This document shows positions 1 through 8,669 of a stretch of DNA of 18,879 nucleotides, piece by piece. Origin of the DNA: Chroococcopsis sp964623815 (GTDB lineage: Bacteria > Cyanobacteriota > Cyanobacteriia > Cyanobacteriales > Microcystaceae); contig CAZUVR010000073.1 in NCBI GenBank assembly GCA_964623815.1, positions 1-18,879 of the forward strand. The letters run 5' to 3'. Positions within the stretch are counted from its first letter, which is position 1. Each line of letters begins with the position of its first letter. The notes beneath the pieces were generated by a model. That model was not told the origin of the DNA. It ran no database searches and was given only the letters and a program-made list of their open reading frames with translations. The position numbers and the translations under genes are program-made.

Positions 1-104
1 GATTGTCGAGTCTTGTAAGAGTCTTTCTCACTCCTCACCAATCTTAGCTCACGCTACTATTGCTATAGTACAGTAAATAATAGCTAATAGAGAATAGAGT
101 TCCC

Positions 105-2486
105 ATGAAAATTCTGTTAGTAGAAGATGATGAGATGGCGGTTTATACCTTGCAGCGGGAACTCAACGCTCATCACTACAGCGTTGATATTTCAGAGGAC
201 GGTCAATTGGGCTTGGAACTGGCTCAAACTTTTTACTATGACTTGCTCATACTCGATATTATCCTCCCGAATCTTGATGGAATCAGTATTTGTCGGCAAC
301 TGCGATCGCATGGGTCACAAATACCCATTTTACTCTTGAGTGCAAAGGAAAGCAGTAGGGATCGGGTGATGGGTTTAGAGGCAGGAGCCGATGATTACCT
401 CATCAAACCTTACGAAACATCAGAATTGATCGCCAGGATTCAAGCACTATTACGAAGGGGTGGTTCAATCTTCCCTACAGTTCTGACCTGGGAAAAGCTC
501 CAACTACATTCGGATGCTTGCCAAGTTACCTATAGCGGCAATCTCTTACGGCTAACCCCGAAAGAATATAGCATCTTAGAACTTTTCTTGCGAAATCCCT
601 GGAGGATATACAGCAGGAGCGCCATACTCGATCTGGTCTGGCCCTGCGGTGAATTTCCTAGCGAGGAAGCTGTTTCTACGCAGATCAAGGGCCTGCGTCG
701 GAAGCTCAAAGAAGCTGGAATGACTGCAAATTTAATTGATACCGTATATGGTTTGGGTTATCGGCTGAAAGCACCGCCAGATAATCCTTCGCCTTCAAGT
801 ACCTCTCAAGACAGGCTAGAATCTCCAAAAACTGGAGCGCTTCGGCTTACTTCAATGGATAGGCGATCAGCTCAAGCAAAGGTAGAAGCCGTACTGCAAC
901 AGGAATGGAATAGCTTGAAAGAGAGCCTGTCATTGCGGATGATGGTTTTCGATCAATTGAGCGAGGAACTATCTACCGGCAGTATAGATGAGCGACTGAA
1001 GATTTCAGCACGAGCGGAAGCTCATCGATTGATTGGTTCATTGGGATCATTCGGCTTACCGGAGGGTTCGCAAGTAGCACGGCAGATAGAACAACTGCTT
1101 CGGTTGGAGTTTTTCGGTAAAAATGAGGCGCAGCAACTTGAGGATTTACTCGGGCAGCTAAAGGAGCTTGTGAACAATAAACGATTGGAAACTGCCGGGG
1201 CGATCGCCAATAGCAAGCTCGGATCGGGTCGCTTATTGATCATTGATGATGATGCGGTACTGACGAAACAGATAAAAAAAGAAGGGCTTAATTGGGGTTT
1301 TGAGATAGAAGTAGCAACAAACCTAAAACTGGCTAGAAAATTAATTTCGTCTCATCCACCTGATGTTATTGTTCTAGACATCACTTTCCCAGGCATCAAA
1401 GATGACGGCCTGAACCTACTGGCAGAACTGGCGCAGGAGAGTCCCAGTATTCCAGTGTTAATAGTTACAGCACGAAATCAATTAACCGCCCGCGTGCAAG
1501 TAGCGCGTTCTGGCGGAAAGGTGTTCTTACAAAAACCTATTAGTTCCGAGGAAATTATCAAAGCGGTAATTCAGGAAGTTAACCGTAACCAAAAGCCAGA
1601 AGCCAAAATCCTGATCGTAGATGATGATTTAACGGTGCTGGCAATCTTATCTAATCTTTTAACTCCGTGGGGTTTCGAGGTGAAAACTTCGGCAGATCCA
1701 CAACAATTTTGGCAAGATCTCACCACCACCGGGCCTGACTTACTGATTTTAGATATAGAAATGCCTAGTTTTAGCGGCATCGAACTCTGTCAGGTGGTTC
1801 GTGGCGATCCCCGGTGGAGTGATTTACCCGTATTGTTTCTCTCCGCCCATAGAGATGCTGATACGGTACATCGAGTGTTTGCCGCCGGTGCGGATGACTA
1901 CGTGCAAAAACCGATTATCGGCCCAGAACTGATAGCCCGTATCCTCAACCGGCTGGAACGAAGCCGAATGATGCACCGGTTCGCAGAAATTGATGAATTA
2001 ACCGGTGTTGCTACCCGGCACAAATCTATCGGCGATTTAGAGAGATCTTTACATCTGGCAGAGCGCGAGAATAAGCCATTCTGTTTGATAGTTCTGGACT
2101 TAGATCATTTTAAACAGGTTAACGATCGATACGGTCATGAGGTAGGAGACTACGTTCTCAGCCTATTTGGAAAACGCTTAAAGCAGTTCTTCCGCTCTGA
2201 AGATATAGCGGCCCGTTGGGGTGGTGAGGAATTTGTTTTGGGTTTATATGGTCTGACGCAAGATAAGGGGATGGAGCGGCTTAGTGACTTCCAAAAAATC
2301 TGGCGGCGGGAAGAGTTTACCGATGCCAATAATAAGAGATTCGGGGTTACTTTCAGCGCGGGGATAGCCGAATATCCTAACCACGGAGTGACATTACCAC
2401 AACTTTATCGAGTTGCTGATTCTGCACTATACAGGGCTAAGGCAATGGGAAGGAATCGAATATTAGTATCGACTGCCGGAGATTAA
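105..2486 (+). CDS. Multidomain response regulator: REC-winged helix-Hpt-REC-REC-GGDEF
   Basis: A 793-residue cytoplasmic signalling protein. Residues 1-115 form a receiver (acidic E7/D8/D9, phospho-acceptor D51, K101). Residues about 125-225 are an OmpR/PhoB-type winged-helix DNA-binding domain ending in DTVYGLGYRL. Residues about 260-360 look like an Hpt domain with candidate phospho-histidine H307 in AHRLIGSLGSFG; the usual K of HRLKGS is I here. A second receiver (376-490; D381-383, D425, T455, K477) and a third (500-615; D506-508, D550, S580, K602) follow. The C-terminal GGDEF domain (about 628-790) has RWGGEEF at 704-710 and an RxxD inhibitory site, R697-D700, five residues before it, so it should be an active, feedback-inhibited diguanylate cyclase making c-di-GMP. 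No histidine kinase gene is adjacent in the window, so the phosphodonor is unknown. ATG at 105 begins exactly at the receiver's first strand. The domain assignment is firm; the signal sensed and the DNA target cannot be seen. Confidence 0.93.
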   Translation: MKILLVEDDEMAVYTLQRELNAHHYSVDISEDGQLGLELAQTFYYDLLILDIILPNLDGISICRQLRSHGSQIPILLLSAKESSRDRVMGLEAGADDYLIKPYETSELIARIQALLRRGGSIFPTVLTWEKLQLHSDACQVTYSGNLLRLTPKEYSILELFLRNPWRIYSRSAILDLVWPCGEFPSEEAVSTQIKGLRRKLKEAGMTANLIDTVYGLGYRLKAPPDNPSPSSTSQDRLESPKTGALRLTSMDRRSAQAKVEAVLQQEWNSLKESLSLRMMVFDQLSEELSTGSIDERLKISARAEAHRLIGSLGSFGLPEGSQVARQIEQLLRLEFFGKNEAQQLEDLLGQLKELVNNKRLETAGAIANSKLGSGRLLIIDDDAVLTKQIKKEGLNWGFEIEVATNLKLARKLISSHPPDVIVLDITFPGIKDDGLNLLAELAQESPSIPVLIVTARNQLTARVQVARSGGKVFLQKPISSEEIIKAVIQEVNRNQKPEAKILIVDDDLTVLAILSNLLTPWGFEVKTSADPQQFWQDLTTTGPDLLILDIEMPSFSGIELCQVVRGDPRWSDLPVLFLSAHRDADTVHRVFAAGADDYVQKPIIGPELIARILNRLERSRMMHRFAEIDELTGVATRHKSIGDLERSLHLAERENKPFCLIVLDLDHFKQVNDRYGHEVGDYVLSLFGKRLKQFFRSEDIAARWGGEEFVLGLYGLTQDKGMERLSDFQKIWRREEFTDANNKRFGVTFSAGIAEYPNHGVTLPQLYRVADSALYRAKAMGRNRILVSTAGD

Positions 2487-2563
2487 GAGGGGGGTAATCG
2501 CGGGTACTAAATAACGTCAATTCGAGGAATTATACTAGATCCTGTTTTCAAAGACCACTTATA

Positions 2564-2629
2564 GAGAGAGTGGTTAGTGGCGAGTGGCGAGTAGCGAGTA
2601 ACCAACTACTAGCCACTAGTCACTTCTCT
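2564..2629. repeat. Heptamer tandem repeats in opposed orientation, forming a hairpin
   Basis: From 2568 five consecutive 7-base units can be read: GAGTGGT, TAGTGGC, GAGTGGC, GAGTAGC, GAGTAAC. The segment from about 2604 to 2624 reads as the same kind of heptamers on the other strand (AGTGACT, AGTGGCT, AGTAGTT in reverse complement). The outer ends AGAGA and TCTCT also pair, so the block can fold into an imperfect hairpin. It resembles the short tandemly repeated heptamers known from filamentous cyanobacteria. It may end the regulator transcript, but no clear T-tract follows. Confidence 0.7.
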
Positions 2630-2752
2630 TTAAAGAAGGGTATGATAAGCAGATTTGGTATGAATCGCCGACATAAGCCGCACCATAATCTGTAGTGTAG
2701 AGGGGAGAGGGAAGAGTCACTTTAATTAGGCACCGATAGTTCTTTCTACAAA

Positions 2753-2758
2753 TATAAT
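2753..2758 (+). promoter_or_regulatory. Candidate -10 box for ribokinase
   Basis: A perfect TATAAT lies 38 bp upstream of the ATG at 2797. No good -35 hexamer is seen 16-18 bp upstream, which is common in cyanobacterial promoters but keeps this call weak. Confidence 0.35.
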
Positions 2759-2796
2759 AGTAAAATCAGCCCAACTCTTTACCCCTGGTGCAGTCC

Positions 2797-3720
2797 ATGA
2801 GTACGATCGTCTTGGGTAGTATCAACATCGACCTGGTATTCCAAACCTTCTATCTACCACAAAAAGGCGAAACGATAAAGGGTGAAAGCTTCCTTACCAT
2901 ACCCGGGGGCAAAGGGGCGAATCAAGCCGTAGCTACCGCTAAACTGGGGATAAACACCCACATGATAGGTAGGGTGGGCGATGATATATTCGAGCGCGAG
3001 CTATTGGAGAGTTTACGGGCTAATAACGTCAATATAGAAGGGGTGAAAATCACTCAAAATTGTTCTTCCGGAATAGCCTCGATCGCGGTGGATAAAAACG
3101 GCGATAATACCATCATCATCATCCCCGGTGCCAATCACACTTTAAACGATAGCGATTTAGAAAAGCTAAGGGAATTAGCCCCGGGGGCCACTACTCTCTT
3201 ACTACAGCTAGAAACACCCATCGATATAGTTGAGAGGGCGGCGCGGATAGGAAAAGACGCGGGAATTAAAGTTATTTTAGATCCGGCACCTGCACCGATG
3301 GGCCTCAGCAACTCTCTTTATGAATCGATAGATATTATTACTCCCAATGAAACCGAAGCGGCTCGCCTCGTGGGCTTTCCTGTAGAGGATGAAAATAGCG
3401 GCAGAAAGGCAGCGCAATTTTTCCACGCGCGGGGGGTGAATACTGTTGTATTGAAACAGGGTAGTAAGGGAATTTTTTGGAGCGATGGCAAGGGTTTTTA
3501 TCATCTGAGAGCCTTACCTGTTAAGGTAGTCGACACCGTAGCCGCCGGAGATGCCTTTAACGGCGGGCTAGCTGCTGGGATAGATAGAGGTTTATCCTTG
3601 ACAGAGGCGATGACTTGGGGGATAACTGCCGGGGCTTTAGCGGTGACTAAAACGGGGGCGCAATCATCTCTCCCAGATAGAGAAACTTTTGAAGCTTGTT
3701 TGAAAAAATACCAGATTTAA
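2797..3720 (+). CDS. rbsK: Ribokinase (PfkB family)
   Basis: Predicted cytosolic kinase, 307 residues, that phosphorylates D-ribose to ribose-5-phosphate with ATP and feeds the pentose phosphate and PRPP pools. The N-terminal LGSINIDLVF strand is followed by the PfkB signature GGKGANQA (residues 37-44), the middle motif TPNETEA (around 182-188), and the C-terminal signature DTVAAGDAFNGG with catalytic base D252. The AAGD variant and the GAQSSLP tail are typical of true ribokinases rather than fructokinases. A GTG at 2788 would add three residues, but ATG at 2797 gives the canonical MSTIVLGS start. No Shine-Dalgarno sequence is obvious for either. No ribose transporter or RbsR gene lies alongside, so this looks like a stand-alone housekeeping kinase. 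Another PfkB sugar or nucleoside substrate cannot be excluded. Confidence 0.87.
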   Translation: MSTIVLGSINIDLVFQTFYLPQKGETIKGESFLTIPGGKGANQAVATAKLGINTHMIGRVGDDIFERELLESLRANNVNIEGVKITQNCSSGIASIAVDKNGDNTIIIIPGANHTLNDSDLEKLRELAPGATTLLLQLETPIDIVERAARIGKDAGIKVILDPAPAPMGLSNSLYESIDIITPNETEAARLVGFPVEDENSGRKAAQFFHARGVNTVVLKQGSKGIFWSDGKGFYHLRALPVKVVDTVAAGDAFNGGLAAGIDRGLSLTEAMTWGITAGALAVTKTGAQSSLPDRETFEACLKKYQI

Positions 3721-3738
3721 AATGATAGAGCCTGCAAT

Positions 3739-4302
3739 CTAAAAATGAATAATCCGGGGCCGCTTATGACGTTGCTCCGCATAGCGCTGGGCTTCTATCA
3801 TGATGGGAGCGTTCGGACATACAGCAGAGGCACCGGGAACTACGGTAACATATCCTCCCCCCGCAAGAACCGCCTGGGCCAATTGTGAGGGATAACCCCT
3901 CTGAGTGACCCAAAGTTCCGCCAAGACACTACCATCTGCCTCTCTCCCCAGCTCGGTCACACGAAAACTGCGATCGCCATTCATCGTGAATCCGCGCAGA
4001 CGAGTTTCAGCGTAGCGAGTTGAAGAAGAACCCAGTTTGACCTTAATACAAGCTAATTTGACGGTAATTTCTCGATTCTGATGAACCATCCGCAAGCGAT
4101 CGCCGGACAGAACTTCCCTAACTTGCCAATCGGACTTCGGGAGTGGAGAAGAAGGCACTGACGGGCGGGGTAAGACCGTAATAGTTGCCGGCTGGGTTCG
4201 AGCCGAGAGCCAACCAATAAAATGAATCAGCCCGAAGCCAGCGACTACGCAACCGAGGAGGGTAATCAGCAATAGGAATAGAAATTGGTCTTTTGAGTTC
4301 AT
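3739..4302 (-). CDS. Membrane-anchored SNase-like (degenerate nuclease-fold) protein
   Basis: A 187-residue protein of unknown function. Residues about 7-32 form one hydrophobic segment (LFLLLITLLGCVVAGFGLI), probably a signal anchor, followed by a Pro/Ser-rich linker (37-57). Residues 58-182 follow the order of the staphylococcal-nuclease fold: VLSGDRLRM where nucleases have a DGDT-like turn, VKLACIKV where they have RLIGIDTPE, DGSVLAELWV where they have YGRxLAxV, LAQAVLAGGGYVTV where they have LNxxLVxxGYA, and an AQRYAEQ helix. The catalytic Arg and Glu expected around the second block are absent, so it is probably not an active nuclease. It sits 49 bp downstream of speA on the same strand and may be co-transcribed. 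The fold is my inference from motif order; the gene itself is convincing. Confidence 0.7.
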   Translation of the reverse strand: MNSKDQFLFLLLITLLGCVVAGFGLIHFIGWLSARTQPATITVLPRPSVPSSPLPKSDWQVREVLSGDRLRMVHQNREITVKLACIKVKLGSSSTRYAETRLRGFTMNGDRSFRVTELGREADGSVLAELWVTQRGYPSQLAQAVLAGGGYVTVVPGASAVCPNAPIMIEAQRYAEQRHKRPRIIHF

Positions 4303-4351
4303 GGGCTGAAACTGGAATTTTAACGCTTAGACGGGATAGGCTCCTAATTAT

Positions 4352-6388
4352 TTATTCCGACACCAAATAGGTATAACGCCGTAAACTCTTTTCATAATCC
4401 TGCAACAATAGTTGAGCTTCTTCTAGAGTCATCCGCTTTTCTTGTAGAGCTTGCTCTGTCCGGCGGCGGAGATTCTCCAGTAAATCCTCACCGTCATACT
4501 GTACGTAGCCCAACACCTCATTTATTGTATCTCCCCTAACCACATACTCTATTTGATAACCCTTCGGATTCATGCGAATATGTACCACGTTGGTATCACC
4601 AAAAAGATTATGTAAATTACCCATGATCTCCTGATAGGCACCAACTAAAAACATCCCCACATAATAAGGCTCGGGAGTAGAAGAATCTTTTTTGTAGTTC
4701 AAAGGATGCAATTCTAAAACCGATTTTATATCTCCTCTCAAGTCGATAAATTTATCTACTTTCCCGTCACTATCACAGGTTAAATCAGCGAGTATAGCCC
4801 TTTTCGTTGGTTCTTCATCTAAACGGTGGATCGGCATGATCGGAAATAACTGATCGATCGCCCAGGAATCAGGCACCGATTGAAACACCGATAGATTAGC
4901 ATAATAGATAGAAGCCATGATTTTTTCTAGGTCTTCTAAATCATCTGGAACGTAATCCTGTTGACGAGCGATCGCTAAGATTTTATAACAACAAGCCCAA
5001 TATAACTGTTCAGCCTTCGCCCGCTCTTTCAAACTCACATAACCGAAGGTAAATAGACTGATCGCTTCTTCCTTGAATTGCCCAGCATCGTGATAGGCTT
5101 CCTGATAATTCTGCTCGTTGATAGAGTTATAAGTTTCCCACAGATTACGGATAATTAAATGTTCTTTTTCCTGGGAAGGTTCGGGAGGATCGCAGGGGAC
5201 TTCACTCGTACTGAGTATATCGAAGACCAACACCGATTGATGAGATGCGATCGCTCTGCCGCTCTCACTAATTAAAGTAGGAGCCTTAACATTAGCTTCC
5301 TCGCAGGCTTCCTGTACTTCTGCCACGATGTCATTAGCGTAATTCTGCATATTGTAGTTTTTCGAGGCGTAGAAATTAGTTTTCGAGCCGTCATAATCCA
5401 CGCCTAAACCGCCGCCCACGTCAAGATACTGCATATTGGCACCGAGTCTCACCAGCTCCACGTAAATCTGACTCGCCTCCCGGATAGCATCTTTAACGAC
5501 ACTAATCGCCGAAATCTGCGAGCCGATGTGATAGTGGAGTAGCTGCAGTGAATCTAACATCCCCTCTTTTTCTAATTCCTTGACTACGGTGATAATCTCT
5601 GGAATCGTCAGGCCGAATTTAGCTCTATCTCCGGTAGAGTCACCCCAATGTCCTATCCCCTTGGTACTGAGTTTAGCCCTCACACCCACATAGGGGCTGA
5701 TACCTAACTGACGGCTCACTTTAATGATTAAATACAGCTCCTCTAATTGCTCGATGACGATCAATGGTTTGTGGCCCAATCTAGTCGCTAATAGGGCGGT
5801 TTCTATATACTCTTTATCCTTATAGCCGTTGCAGATCAAGAGAGCTTCTGACTGTTCGCTCTTGGGGTTGAGAGAAGGTTCTAAAGTAGCCAGGGCTATC
5901 ATCAATTCCGGTTTTGAACCGGCTTCCAAACCGAATTGATAGGGCTTGCCGTAACGCACTAAAGACTCGACAATGTGGCGATGTTGATTACATTTGACGG
6001 GATAGACACCCTTATAGACATTCGAGTAATTGTAACGGGCGATCGCGCGGGTGAAACAAGCGTTGAGGCGTTCGATGCGATCGCTCAATATATCCGAAAA
6101 TCTAATCAGTACGGGTAAGCCGATATTTCTACTCTTGAGAGATTCCACCAATTCGTATAAATCTAAGGAACCGCCCCTATCCCCTTGGGGAGTTACGGTA
6201 ATGTGTCCGGCGGTGTTGATGGAAAAGTAAGGCTCACCCCAGCCAGGAATACGATATAAATTTTCGCTATCCTCGATCGTCCATTTTTTAGGCAGGGCAA
6301 CTTTTTGGTTCTCCTGTGCGTCTGTGGCTAATAAATTTACCGGTGAGATATTTTTCTCTAGTTGCTTCGGTTGAATTTTACCCCCCAT
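4352..6388 (-). CDS. speA: Biosynthetic arginine decarboxylase, PLP-dependent
   Basis: Converts L-arginine to agmatine, the first step of putrescine and polyamine synthesis, using pyridoxal phosphate. From the ATG chosen here (678 residues) the landmarks are FSINTAGHITV at the N-terminus, YPVKCNQ with the PLP-binding Lys at 132, HYHIGSQ near 285-291, the phosphate-binding glycine loop VGGGLGVDYDG near 324-334, ESGRA at 375-379, and LTCDSDGK with the active-site Cys at 538. Length and motif order fit the fold-III SpeA family. An in-frame GTG at 6436 would add 16 residues, but ATG at 6388 gives the MGGK-type start I recall for cyanobacterial SpeA proteins, with an AGGGG stretch upstream on the coding strand. 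It diverges from the DUF4330 gene and is followed 49 bp on by the SNase-like gene. Function is confident; the start is less so. Confidence 0.93.
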   Translation of the reverse strand: MGGKIQPKQLEKNISPVNLLATDAQENQKVALPKKWTIEDSENLYRIPGWGEPYFSINTAGHITVTPQGDRGGSLDLYELVESLKSRNIGLPVLIRFSDILSDRIERLNACFTRAIARYNYSNVYKGVYPVKCNQHRHIVESLVRYGKPYQFGLEAGSKPELMIALATLEPSLNPKSEQSEALLICNGYKDKEYIETALLATRLGHKPLIVIEQLEELYLIIKVSRQLGISPYVGVRAKLSTKGIGHWGDSTGDRAKFGLTIPEIITVVKELEKEGMLDSLQLLHYHIGSQISAISVVKDAIREASQIYVELVRLGANMQYLDVGGGLGVDYDGSKTNFYASKNYNMQNYANDIVAEVQEACEEANVKAPTLISESGRAIASHQSVLVFDILSTSEVPCDPPEPSQEKEHLIIRNLWETYNSINEQNYQEAYHDAGQFKEEAISLFTFGYVSLKERAKAEQLYWACCYKILAIARQQDYVPDDLEDLEKIMASIYYANLSVFQSVPDSWAIDQLFPIMPIHRLDEEPTKRAILADLTCDSDGKVDKFIDLRGDIKSVLELHPLNYKKDSSTPEPYYVGMFLVGAYQEIMGNLHNLFGDTNVVHIRMNPKGYQIEYVVRGDTINEVLGYVQYDGEDLLENLRRRTEQALQEKRMTLEEAQLLLQDYEKSLRRYTYLVSE

Positions 6389-6493
6389 CTGGTTGCGTAC
6401 CCCTATATAAACACTCAATTTCCTATCATAGTCCACAGCTATTAAAGCCGGCGTGATAAAATTGCCTTCTGTTATGGTTATTATTTACTTTTT

Positions 6494-7030
6494 ATGAAAC
6501 TACTCGACTCCAAAGGAAGATTATTCGGTAGGCTTAGTATTCTAGATCTAGGTGCGGCCTTGGTGATTCTCATGACCATCATTGGTATCTTTGTCATCCC
6601 GGGAACCAGTGGCAAAAGCACGATCGCTCAAGTAGCCAAGGAGCCGATCGAAGTAGATGTAATCGTGCGCGGTTTAAGCGTACTCAACCCCAATAATTTA
6701 ATTAACGATTTCAGAACCAATCCGAAAACCAATATTATTATCCGGAATCAACCGGCGGGGGAGGCTGATATTAAAAAGGTCAGACCGATCGAGCGTAACA
6801 TACTGGTAACTCAACCGGATGGCAGTGTCAAGATACAAACAGATCCCCGCCCCGAATCGAACTTCTCGCAAGATATGATCCTCACCCTCGGCAGTCAGGC
6901 GGAAATTACCCCCACCGGCGCGGTAGTGGGGGGACAGAAAGTCAAAATCGGCACCTTGATCGAACTAGAGGGGGAAGACTATAACTTTAACACCAGCGTT
7001 ATCGAAGTACGCAGACCGCAAAAATCCTAG
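6494..7030 (+). CDS. DUF4330 family membrane-anchored protein
   Basis: A 178-residue protein matching the cyanobacterial DUF4330 family as I recall it: an N-terminal cytoplasmic stretch (MKLLDSKGRLFGRLSILDLG), one transmembrane helix at about 19-37 (AALVILMTIIGIFVIPG), then a soluble region with the family's IEVDVIVRGLSVLNP strand (about 51-66) and a C-terminal beta-rich part ending in IELEGEDYNFNTSVIEVR. No biochemical role is established. It diverges from speA and lies 68 bp before the M16 peptidase unit. The gap between them contains a CATGG/CCATG pairing, so co-transcription is possible but not shown. No Shine-Dalgarno sequence precedes the ATG. Confidence 0.82.
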   Translation: MKLLDSKGRLFGRLSILDLGAALVILMTIIGIFVIPGTSGKSTIAQVAKEPIEVDVIVRGLSVLNPNNLINDFRTNPKTNIIIRNQPAGEADIKKVRPIERNILVTQPDGSVKIQTDPRPESNFSQDMILTLGSQAEITPTGAVVGGQKVKIGTLIELEGEDYNFNTSVIEVRRPQKS

Positions 7031-7098
7031 AACAGATCGGATAACATGGGGTAAGAGTGATCCCTACCATGCGACATTAAAAGGATTTTTCCCTGTTC

Positions 7099-8658
7099 AT
7101 GTTCAGTAAAAATAAACGCTTTCAGGGGATAGGTAGAAGCTTAACAGCTACAGTACTGATTTTACTCAGTATCTGGAGTATCTGTCCTGGCCTCGCCCTA
7201 GCTAAAACCCCTCCCGACTCCTCCAAGATCGACCCCTACCTACAAAACGTCATCGATCGAGTCACCCAATTCCGTCTCGATAACGGGATGAAATTTATAG
7301 TTTTAGAAAATCACGATGCTCCAGTTGTTTCCTTCGTCACCTACGCCGATGTCGGCGGTGCGGATGAACCAGACGGTAAGACGGGTGTGGCCCACTTTCT
7401 AGAACATTTAGCGTTTAAGGGGACAACCCGCATCGGCACCACCGATTACGCAGCCGAAAAACAAGCATTAGAAAAATTAGAACAAATCCACAATCAATGG
7501 CAGGCGGCGAAACAGGCTAATAAAACCGAAGAAGCGAATAAGTTAGCTCAAGCTTTTGCCGCTCAACAGGCGGAAGCGGAAAAATTCGTCGAGCGTAACG
7601 AGTTCGGGCGTATCGTCGAGACTCAAGGAGGAACCGGTTTGAACGCTCAAACCTCCAGCGATGCCACCGTATATTTCTATAGTTTCCCATCCAATAAACT
7701 CGAACTCTGGATGTCTTTAGAATCGGAGAGATTTCTAGAACCGGTATTGAATCGGGAATTTTATAAAGAGCAGGAGGTGATATTAGAAGAGAGACGGATG
7801 AGAACCGATAACAGTCCGATCGGTCGTCTGGTAGAATCTTTTCTCGATACCGCCTACACTACACATCCCTATAAACGCCCAGTCATCGGCTACAACCAAG
7901 ATATTCGGAATCTCACGCCTGAAGATATAAAAGATTTCTTCGCTCGCTACTATCCCCCTAACAATCTCACCGTCGCTATCGCGGGAGATGTCGATCCTCA
8001 ACAAGTCAAGCAATTGGCCCAGCAATATTTCGGGCGTTATTCTTCCGGCCCCCAACCCCCCAAGGTGACAAAAGTTGAACCCCCACAAACCAAGACCAAA
8101 GAAGTAACCCTGCAACTACCTTCCCAACCCTGGTACATAATGGGTTTTCACCGCCCCGAATTGAATCACCCCGATAACGCGGTTTATGAAGTTATCGCCA
8201 CCCTAATGAGCGACGGTAGAACTTCCCGATTGTATAAATCTCTGGTGGAAGAAAAACGCTTAGCTTTGGGCGCTCAAGGTTTTAACGGTTTCCCTGGGGA
8301 TAAATTTCCCAACATCATGCTCTTTTACGCTACCACTCCTCCTAATGTCAATCTAGATGATCTCGCTCTTGCCATGAATGAGGAAATCGAGCGATTGAAA
8401 ACCGAACCAGTCTCGCCCGAAGAATTGGAAAGGGTGAAAAATAACCTTAAAGTTGACTTGTTGCGTGGCTTGGATTCTAATATGGGCATGGCTCGGGCAT
8501 TGGTAGAATACGAGGTGAAAACCGGCGATTGGCGCAATCTCTTTAAAACCCTTGACCAATACGAAGCCGTCACCGCCGATGATATTCTCCGAGTCGCCCA
8601 GGAAACTTTCACGGACGAAAATCGCACCATCGGTAAAATTATCCCTGCAAGTAAATAA
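7099..8658 (+). CDS. M16 family zinc metallopeptidase, catalytic partner, exported
   Basis: A 519-residue pitrilysin/insulinase-family endopeptidase, probably periplasmic. The N-terminus has basic residues, a hydrophobic core at about 15-34 and a likely signal-peptidase site after GLALA. The zinc motif HFLEH (H99, E102, H103) is intact, and the distal zinc-ligand Glu is expected in EVILEE near residue 230. Between them, residues about 118-166 form a Q/A/E-rich helical insertion. The C-terminal half continues as the second M16 half (SDGRTSRLYKSLVEEKRLALG). Eleven bases after its stop starts a homologue without the zinc motif, so the two very probably form an active/inactive heterodimer. The natural substrate is unknown; processing or clean-up of peptides outside the cytoplasm is a guess. 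ATG at 7099 has AAGGA about 14 bp upstream, a long spacing. Confidence 0.92.
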   Translation: MFSKNKRFQGIGRSLTATVLILLSIWSICPGLALAKTPPDSSKIDPYLQNVIDRVTQFRLDNGMKFIVLENHDAPVVSFVTYADVGGADEPDGKTGVAHFLEHLAFKGTTRIGTTDYAAEKQALEKLEQIHNQWQAAKQANKTEEANKLAQAFAAQQAEAEKFVERNEFGRIVETQGGTGLNAQTSSDATVYFYSFPSNKLELWMSLESERFLEPVLNREFYKEQEVILEERRMRTDNSPIGRLVESFLDTAYTTHPYKRPVIGYNQDIRNLTPEDIKDFFARYYPPNNLTVAIAGDVDPQQVKQLAQQYFGRYSSGPQPPKVTKVEPPQTKTKEVTLQLPSQPWYIMGFHRPELNHPDNAVYEVIATLMSDGRTSRLYKSLVEEKRLALGAQGFNGFPGDKFPNIMLFYATTPPNVNLDDLALAMNEEIERLKTEPVSPEELERVKNNLKVDLLRGLDSNMGMARALVEYEVKTGDWRNLFKTLDQYEAVTADDILRVAQETFTDENRTIGKIIPASK

Positions 8659-8669
8659 ATATATAACCA

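Larger units (their letters stand above)
2487..2796. other. 310-bp gene-free interval
   Basis: No credible protein or RNA gene lies between the regulator's stop and the ribokinase start. The interval holds the heptamer-repeat hairpin (2564-2629), a purine-rich stretch around 2700-2715 and a TATAAT box at 2753-2758. A second small complementary pair, ACCACT at 2554-2559 and AGTGGT at 2569-2574, could compete with the larger hairpin for pairing. Confidence 0.6.

Noticed and set aside
2564..2629. Possible miniature CRISPR-like repeat
   Set aside because: The 7-bp units are directly adjacent with no spacers and reverse orientation midway, which is a heptamer repeat, not a CRISPR array.
2660..2695. 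Short frame MNRRHKPHHNL upstream of ribokinase
   Set aside because: Eleven residues, no Shine-Dalgarno sequence, and no sign of a leader-peptide mechanism; chance is the simplest explanation.
6389..6436. GTG-initiated 16-residue extension of arginine decarboxylase
   Set aside because: The start codon is GTG with no nearby ribosome-binding site, and the extra residues do not resemble SpeA termini I know. It is not excluded.
7031..7098. Possible terminator between the DUF4330 and M16 genes
   Set aside because: CATGG and CCATG can pair, but the inner stem needs several bulges and no T-run follows directly, so I did not call a terminator.
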